This document shows positions 57,588-64,000 of a stretch of 64,000 bases of DNA, in pieces; the first letter of the stretch is position 1, and each line of letters begins with the position of its first letter. Origin of the DNA: Cryptomeria japonica (taxonomy: Eukaryota; Streptophyta; Pinopsida; Cupressales; Cupressaceae); contig NC_081411.1 of assembly GCF_030272615.1 (NCBI RefSeq), positions 182,302,977-182,366,976 of the forward strand. The letters run 5' to 3'. Made by a program: the position numbers and the translations under genes. Below the pieces are notes generated by a model. It was not told the origin of the DNA, did not search any database, and saw only the letters and a program-made list of their open reading frames with translations.

Positions 57588-58753
57588 TGTAGGCATTTTT
57601 TATGATTATGTTGTGACTATCATTGATGGACACACACTTGTATTGAGATCATTCTTATATGTATGAGTTAAAGCTCAACCAAAATTTGTTCCAACCGATA
57701 TGATGTATTATAGTCTTTAGACTATCAGTGTTTTACAGAATGTGTTTACCAGTCTAAAGCGGTATGTTGAACCCAAGCGGTTCGTGGATCTCAAGTGCTA
57801 CAAGGGATCAAAGCGACAAAACACATATTTCCCGGTCTTTATTTTTGTCAAACCGGCAACCGGTATTTTGTATGAACTAGTAATACTTTGTGATGAGTTA
57901 CCAACCAGCATTTTGTGATGAGTTACCATCCACCAATTGTTTGATGGTGCAGACACTCTAGCGGTGCTTTTTGTGTCGTGTTAGCAAGTATGTCTAGATT
58001 CATTGAACCTAGGAAATTGGATAGTAAACCTATTGGACTGACATGAAATCAGATTCCTTTATAAGGACATCATGTCTAGGGCTTTAAAAAAAGGTTGCTA
58101 GGGTTTAAGGTGGTTATTGAGTTTTTGTAAGTACGATCTTAATTGAGAAGATCAAGTTTTTGTGAGCTATAACTAAGTGTCAGTTATTGAAGACTGAAGT
58201 AATGTTGAAATGCATTAGGTATGAGCCATAGTGGATCTAACCAAGGAATCTATGCTATTTGCTAGATCAATCACTTGTTGATTACTCACATCTTTGACAA
58301 GTCTAAAGCCCTTAACCGGGTAGGCCCATAAAGCCTTTTGTAAATCCTCTAACAAGGTGGTTCACATCTGTGGATCTAAATTCCTCTAGCAAGGTAGTCT
58401 TTGATCGGACTTATCTCCTAATAGAGATTGAGATTCCTAATAGGATCTGCTCTGGTAAAGAACATTGTATGACCTTAACCGGTCTAACCTTAACCGGTCT
58501 GGTTCCTATTCTACAGATAGTTACTTGTGAGTTTCATCTCACCGTGGTTTTTCCCATTTGGGTTTCCACGTCAAATATCTTGTGTTATGGTATTATTGCT
58601 CTTGTGGGTGACTGTCTTATTTGCATTTTAGTTTGCATGTGTGTTAACCAGTTTGTTTGCTAAACTGTTCTACCAGTTTATCACTAGATTGTTTAAGTGT
58701 TTAAATACAATGTTTTTTGGTATACTAATTCACACCCCTCTTAGTATTCATCA
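57588..58753 (+). repeat. Copia H 5' LTR
   Basis: 1166 bp, TGTAGGCATTTTTTATG to AGTATTCATCA. The start is placed where F gag similarity stops and by likeness to other LTR starts (TGT.GGCATT); a start one or a few bases earlier is possible. GTTTG (57583-57587) would be the target duplication. Confidence 0.72.
58722..58747 (+). promoter_or_regulatory. LTR 3'-end hairpin, element H
   Basis: Stem ATACTAA (58722-58728) / TTAGTAT (58741-58747), perfect 7 bp. Loop TTCACACCCCTC, 6 nt from the LTR end. Confidence 0.6.
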
Positions 58754-58755
58754 AT

Positions 58756-58767
58756 TAGTATCAGAGC
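58756..58767 (+). other. Copia H primer-binding site
   Basis: TAGTATCAGAGC, one transition from the initiator-Met site, two bases after the LTR. Confidence 0.8.
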
Positions 58768-58803
58768 CAATCTTTCTATAAGTCTAACCACTTAGAAAGA
58801 GAT

Positions 58804-60081
58804 ATGGGGGAACACACTATGAGCAAACTTACTCACTGACTCACTCAGTCTGAGCAAGCCTATGATGAACTCATGGTAAAATATAAGGCCTCTCAGGCAA
58901 AAAGGAGAGAACATGGTGAAAAACTGATGGAGCTATCTGAAAATAGTTCTTCTGATGAAGCGAATATGGAAGCCCTAATTCAAGAAGTAGAAAAACTGAA
59001 TGAATCAAACTCCAACCTGAGAAAGGAGTTGGAAGGAATGACTATCTGAATGTGTCAAGAGCTTGAGAACCAGAGGAAGGTTGAAGATCTGATGAAAGAC
59101 AAAGATCATGAGATATCCAAGTTGAAGCAAGAGATCAGTGCACTTACTACTCACCTTCATGAGAGCAGAATGGAAAAAGAAGAAGTACAAGGTAAACTGA
59201 ACATAGCCTTCTCTAAGAATGCAAACTTGATGGAGACAAATGCTGCTATTTCCAAAGAACTCTCTGAGTCAAAGGAAATACTTGCTAAGTTCAACAAGAG
59301 TACTGTTAAGCTAGAGCAAAAGCTTGAATCGACCAAACTTGTCAAGAATACTGATGGACTGGGTTACTCTTGTCATGAGGTAGGTGAGATGTCTAGTACA
59401 AATGCTGAAGCATCAAAGAAGCAACCGACATTCAAAGGTAAACGTAAGCAAAACTTCAAACCTGTTTTCTTTAACTGTCTTAAAGAGGGACATACTGCCA
59501 ATGTATGTAGGAGCAAAGCCTATAATAATTTTCCTTACTTTATAAACAATGTACCTAGATCCAAGAAGTTCAATGGTAATTGTTATGCATGCAAAAAGTT
59601 TGGGCATAGAGCATCTGAATGCAGGTCCGTTATGAACAGCATTGGAGGATACCCTCAGAGGACTCAAGGAGTTGGTCCGGAATCCTTTGTGAACCGGAAC
59701 CCCAACTGGTTTAATACCTATAATCATCAGTCAGGTAGCAGAGGCTATCAACAGGAAACCGGATGGAGAGAAAACTATTGGATTTGCCATGGTCATGGTC
59801 ACACTGTGGCAACATGCAAAAGGAAGAATGGAAACATGAATAATGGACCTTGGAGAGCACCTGGATTGATTTGCTATCATTGCAACAAACCGGGTCATTT
59901 AGCAAGATTCTATAGAAGTAGAAAGAGTATATCGCATGATATACCAGTCACTCCAGATGGAAAAATTGATGTTGAAACCGTTCAAGTGGATATGAACAAA
60001 ACCTAGAAAAAGAAACGAGCAATGTTGCAAGAAGAACCAGTTTCTACACCTAGTGTGGAAATCACGGAACTGGAAAACTAA
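58804..60081 (+). pseudogene. Copia H gag C-terminal half (coiled coil plus zinc knuckles)
   Basis: One frame from the ATG at 58804 (MGEHTMSKLTH) to TAA at 60079-60081. It is interrupted by TGA near 58837, TGA at 59047-59049 and TAG at 60004-60006. An approximately 180-residue coiled coil (ELENQRKVEDLMKDKDHEIS onward) is followed by four knuckle-like motifs: FFNCLKEGHTANVC, CYACKKFGHRASEC, CHGHGHTVATC and CYHCNKPGHLARFY. The first, third and last have lost a ligand. The UBN2 capsid-like part found in D, E, F and G is absent. It resembles the second half of G gag. Confidence 0.75.
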
Positions 60082-60525
60082 GCATCAGAAAAGCTTAGGG
60101 GGAGCAAATGGAAAAATGTTTTGAACCCCTAGTTTACACTGGTAAAATACCTTAACTAGTATGTGATACCTATCATTTGGTAGAAGATCAGAAACGGTAA
60201 AAGGCAAATTAGGGTTTATGCCCTAATGGTGGAGCATTAATTACGGTAGGTGAGGAATATGCTTAAAAGGATTTTTCAAATCATTTCTCACTATCATTTT
60301 TCAAGTGAAGAAGTTTTTCAAGAGTAGAGCGAAGAAAAAGTGATTTGTGTTGTGATTCAAAGAAATTTAGTAACCCTGAAGGAGATTCAGAAGCAAATTG
60401 CAAACGGTCAAGAGAAGAACTCAAAGCAGTGATTCTGCAACCGACGAAGTGTGAGGAAAAGTAGAATCTGCAAGCCCTAAATTCTCAATTTTTGAAAGGT
60501 AATTCTCGATTTTTTTGTTTCTATC
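60082..60525 (+). other. Untranslated stretch between H gag and the H accessory ORF
   Basis: Begins with an AGGGGGAGCAAATGG purine run like those after Copia pol. It then becomes an A/G-rich leader without long ORFs up to the ATG at 60526. It could carry the promoter or leader of the downstream ORF. No TATA box or splice sites are assigned. Confidence 0.4.
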
Positions 60526-63500
60526 ATGGCTTCCAGATCTCATGCTAGCTCTAGTGTACCTGTTGATTCTGTTAACTTCATTCAACGCAAGTCCAAATAT
60601 AATGCCCTGTCACAAGTTCTTGTTGGAGTAATAGTGGAAGAAGGCATTTTTGATTATATAGATTGTAAAATTGAAGACCTAGGGTCTCTTGCAATCCACT
60701 CGCAGCTAGGTCTATTCTGTGGGAAGGATAAAAAGATCAAACTAGAGTATAGAATACTAGAGAAGAAGAAGCTTCATAATGTGGTTTACTTCCTAGAGGA
60801 TTTCATAGATGACCACATTCGAATCATTCTGAGCAGAGTTCATGGTGACAAGATGTATCTTGAGAGAACTCATGATATCACACCACAAGCTATTCATGTT
60901 GTCACCAGTTTCTGCAATGTCGGTGAAGTGCCAGCCCTGAGGATGGTCACCAAAACTGAAATGACCAAGCTCACCGGTTCAGTGAGTGACTCATGAGGTA
61001 TGACTATCAATTCCATCAAGGATGACCTTGTCAAATATGCGTGCATGGTGATAGGATACCAGATGTGCCATGCCAGCAAAATTAACTCTGTATCTACTGC
61101 AACGATAAATATCACTTACCGGATGATCAAGGAAGATGCATCATTTGATCTGTGCATCTGCATGCAAAGACAAATCCTATTAAATCTCAAATCAATCAAA
61201 CAGGATAATGCATTGAAACTAAAGTTTGGACAACTACTGGTAGGACTATTCTTCTACTTCCAAGGTTATTTCCTAGGAATTGGTGATATTCAGTGGTCCA
61301 CAGACCAACCAATTACCAAGCAGATCAAAGAAAGCCTGCAAGTAGTCGGAATCGGTTACCTTGAAGTTCTGAACAAGTACTTTGATGAGTTCAGAAGCAA
61401 GATGAGCCTTGGGATGAGGATATCTAGTGACATTGTCAAGAAATACAAAGAGGACATCTGCTTTATCATCAAAGTGGATGAATGCATAATGGAGGCCGTT
61501 GAGCCTAGACAGGAAGAAGTGGAGCCTATGGGCTATGAGGTGATGTATGATATGTTGGACGGGTATGTCTCTACCCTACTTGCCTCACCGCTTGATCCAA
61601 AGGCAAAGAGGACCGACACCTACCTAGAAAGGGTGACACTGGTTAAAGAACCCTCAGCAAAGAAAGGGAAGGCAGTGCCTTTAGCATCGGCACCGATTAC
61701 TCCATCAAGTCCCAAAGTGACCAAGCGGTCACCTAATAAGAAGAAACCAGAAGCGGCACCTACCAAAGTCTTCAAGAGGATGAGGAAGACTAAGAACAAT
61801 TCACTAGACTCAGAAGAAACTATGTCTGAGGAAAAGACTAAAAAGACAAGGCAAACAAGGAAAAAGACAAAGAATGAACTGACATCATCTGCACCGGTAA
61901 ATATTGATATTTCTTCCTACAAACCTTTGACACATTGTCAAAGAACAATTAAAAATATTAGGAGAAAGTTGTTAAATGATTTGGTAGATCATTTTGATGA
62001 TTTTAATGATGAAGAAAAGGAAGAAGTAGAGCAAGAAATTATTAAGTATTTGTGTGCTAATGACCGGTCACCTTCAGAAATTAGATTTGAGACATTCGAT
62101 TCTTTGTATAAGTCCTTAGACAATAAATGGTGCATTGCCATAGAAAAGGAACAGGAAATAAGGGAGAAAGTTTTTGCCCAACACTTTCCTGACCTGTCCA
62201 ATTCTGAACTGTTTGAAGTCATCAATCAAAATAAAGGACTCTTCTTCACTAGAAGAAGAAGACTCTGGTTATTGGAAGGAAGAATTGATGATGTTGAAAA
62301 GGACACTCATCTGCATATGACAACTATGGTACACACGCCCAAAGTGCTTCAAGCCAACAAGAAGGCTGAGCAAGAACCAACAATAACAAAATGAGATGAA
62401 GTGTTTGATGATGAAGGAAACCTGGTTGCTGAACCTATAGACGCTATTGATGTCGATGCTCTGGATGTAGAGGATGTTGTTTAGGGCACACCATCATAAG
62501 CAACAAGACAGGAGAAGTAGGCTGAACAGGTAGAAAAGAAAGAAGATGACAAATAGGAGGAAGCAAAGAAGTAGGCGGAGGAGAAGAAAAAGGAATAAGA
62601 TGAGGAGAAACGGAAAGAGGAGGGAAAGAGAAAAGAGGATGAGAAGAAAAGAAAAGAAAAGAAGAGGAAGAAGACAAAAAGAAACAAGAAGATGCAAAGA
62701 AGAATAAAGAAGAAGAGGTTAAGAAAGAGAAGAAGAGAAAGGAAGAAGAGAAGAAGAAGGAAGAGGAAGAAAAGGAAAAGGAGAAGCGGAAGGAAGTGGA
62801 GAAGAAGAAAGCAGAGGAGGATAAGGAAGAGGAAAAGAGAAGAGAAATGGAGAAGAAGAAAGCAGAGGAGGATAAGGAAGAAGAAAAGACAAAAGAAGTG
62901 GAGAAGAAGAAAGTAGAGGACGATAAGGAAGAGGAGTGGCAAAAAGAAGCAGAGAAAGCAGAAGTGGCAAAGAGCACGCAGATGGAGACTCCCAAGGCAA
63001 TCGATAGTCAAGCCAAACTGGCTGACTTCACCAGTCTTATTGACCTCCACTCTGCAAGTGAAATGGAGCTGCTACAGAGCATCAAGGTTGCTCAAGAATG
63101 CCTTGAAGTGATAAGGAGGAAAAAGGAGCAAGATATGATCCAAGCTGCTGTGGACACTCTTATCGGTTTGATACCCGGTACAAACCTCCCCAATACTAAC
63201 TCATCATTGGCACAATTGAAGCTCCTATGCACAGTAGTGGATGATCAAGTGCAGAGCCTAGAAGAGGTAGTAGAGGTGAATACCAAGAGAGAGAATCAAA
63301 AAGCTCTAAATATTGCTCTAGTGAAGAAGCTAAATGAGCTCCGGTCCAATCTACAAAAAGCTCAAAAAGATATAAAGGATGCTCTAGATGAGGGGAATCT
63401 ACTACTTAGTAAGATTTGCCAACCCCATCTCTTCTGTGATGATGTGCTTGTATAGAAGAAAAAGATACAATCAGACTTGCAATTATACATGAGCACCTTC

Positions 63501-63846
63501 AAGCCACCATATGACTCTTTCACAGCTTATGGGCAAACCATTCACCGATTTCATATCTAGTCTACAAAAATAGAGATTGAGATTAGTGCCTAGTCACAAG
63601 ATTTGCAGGAACTACAACTAGTTCTACTCCCATGCCTGCAAATACTTCAGAAGTGATATCTCAATCTGGATGCCTTAACGGTGACTCAAGAGATGAGCAC
63701 AATAGATGCCATGGAAGAGTAGGTCTCCCAGATGTAGACAGAGAAAGAAGTAGCCACCTCCCTACTTGAGTCCCGGTCTTTATCTATGGAACAATTTTTG
63801 CAGGAATTTAAATTAGTTTTTGACAAGTTTTATTATTTATTGTCAT
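60526..63846 (+). pseudogene. Accessory ORF of element H (about 1100 codons), function unknown
   Basis: Starts MASRSHASSSVPVDSVNF. One frame runs to 62394 with a single TGA (60994-60996, SDS*GMT, consistent with CGA to TGA). It continues through TGA/TAG/TAA codons to about 62640, then shifts by one frame and runs to TAA at 63844-63846, with TAGs at 63453-63455, near 63560, 63595, 63721 and 63736 and a TGA near 63660. Residues 1-330 look globular (HDITPQAIHVVTSFCNVGEV; KFGQLLVGLFFYFQGYFLGI). A lysine-rich linker with KRSPNKKKPEAAP follows, then an acidic helical region, a Lys/Glu-rich predicted single helix with 17-residue repeats, and a C-terminal coiled coil. No polymerase, integrase, protease or zinc motif. 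It may resemble 'putative plant transposon protein' domains; not verified. Confidence 0.6.
62793..62945 (+). repeat. Three 51-bp (17-residue) tandem repeats in the H accessory ORF
   Basis: Units EVEKKKAEEDKEEEKRR, EMEKKKAEEDKEEEKTK and EVEKKKVEDDKEEEWQK follow each other exactly. The alternating blocks of Lys and Glu at i, i+4 spacing favour a stable single alpha helix. The surrounding 62540-62960 is of the same low-complexity purine composition. Confidence 0.75.
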
Positions 63847-64000
63847 AAACTCTTATTATTTTAATACCAAATGAAAACAAGGGTTGTTCAGTTGTACTTT
63901 GTCATTGTTGGCAAATGGGGAGAAGTATTCTGGTATTTAAAATTTTGATGTATGCTCTAAATATCTTCATGTCTGTCTCTATATGCAAATAGTTATACAT
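63847..64000 (+). other. 3' end of window, H untranslated region
   Basis: Contains GGCAAATGGGGAGAAG near 63909-63925, similar to Copia polypurine tracts, but no LTR start like TGTAGGCATTTTT follows before the edge. Confidence 0.45.

Larger units (their letters stand above)
57588..64000 (+). mobile_element. Copia-type element H with gag fragment and a long unrecognised ORF, no pol seen
   Basis: 5' LTR, Met primer site, the coiled-coil/zinc-knuckle half of a Copia gag, an untranslated stretch, and an ORF of about 1100 codons. The 3' LTR is not reached by 64000. No protease, integrase, RT or RNase H motif is found between 58754 and 64000. It looks like a non-autonomous derivative carrying an extra gene. 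Confidence 0.65.

Noticed and set aside
62692..62916. Plus-strand Arg/Lys-only ORF
   Set aside because: A shifted-frame reading of the same purine-rich repeat; composition is an artefact.
62444..63050. Overlapping minus-strand ORFs rich in Ser/Phe/Leu
   Set aside because: They are the antisense of the Lys/Glu-codon repeat of the H accessory ORF; low-complexity purine DNA gives open frames on both strands.

Overview
This window looks like plant nuclear DNA, most likely gymnosperm and probably conifer. The evidence is a spliced TIR-NB-LRR gene with GT-AG introns sitting among deeply nested, partly decayed LTR retrotransposons and LINEs. The species is not identifiable from the sequence alone; 'conifer' is an inference from the TNL style (cysteine-rich LRRs, extra C-terminal exon) and the old nested repeats. 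I saw no rRNA, tRNA, CRISPR or bacterial-type features.

Layout. 1-2521: 3' part of a Copia element (I) with its 3' LTR; a 122-bp TG...CA insertion sits inside it. 2522-4373: partial LTR and gag of another Copia (J). 4374-5930: decayed LINE (K, minus strand). 6227-14412: the only gene that appears intact, a six-exon TNL of about 2100 residues whose LRR region is encoded by two tandem homologous exons. 15132-28669: a gag-bearing, pol-less, Gypsy-type element (A, minus orientation, TSD GATAT) carrying a nearly complete Copia (D, minus, TSD ATGAT) at 19941-27296. 28903-41759: a related Gypsy-type element (C, minus), one LTR truncated, whose leader was entered by a 5.7-kb LINE (L, minus). 42427-47280: 5' LTR, gag and pol of Copia E (plus). 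E is cut at 47281 by Copia F. F is interrupted by complete Copia G (48470-56416, minus, TSD GGAGA) and at 57588 by Copia H, which runs off the right edge. H has an LTR, a gag fragment, no pol, and a long unrecognised open reading frame of about 1100 codons at 60526-63846.

How the parts relate. The TNL would be an intracellular immune receptor: TIR NADase/signalling domain, NB-ARC switch, very long LRR sensor and a C-terminal extension. Its six exons join in frame without a stop, whereas nearly all transposon ORFs are broken, so the TNL is probably under selection. The Copia elements share a small hairpin close to the LTR 3' end whose stem changes on both sides between families. The two Gypsy-type elements share tRNA-Trp-type primer sites, AAACCCTAA-containing leader repeats, short tandem repeats and a palindromic hairpin. 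These, and the H accessory ORF, are the most novel items. All family calls come from reading motifs by eye; no database search was possible.
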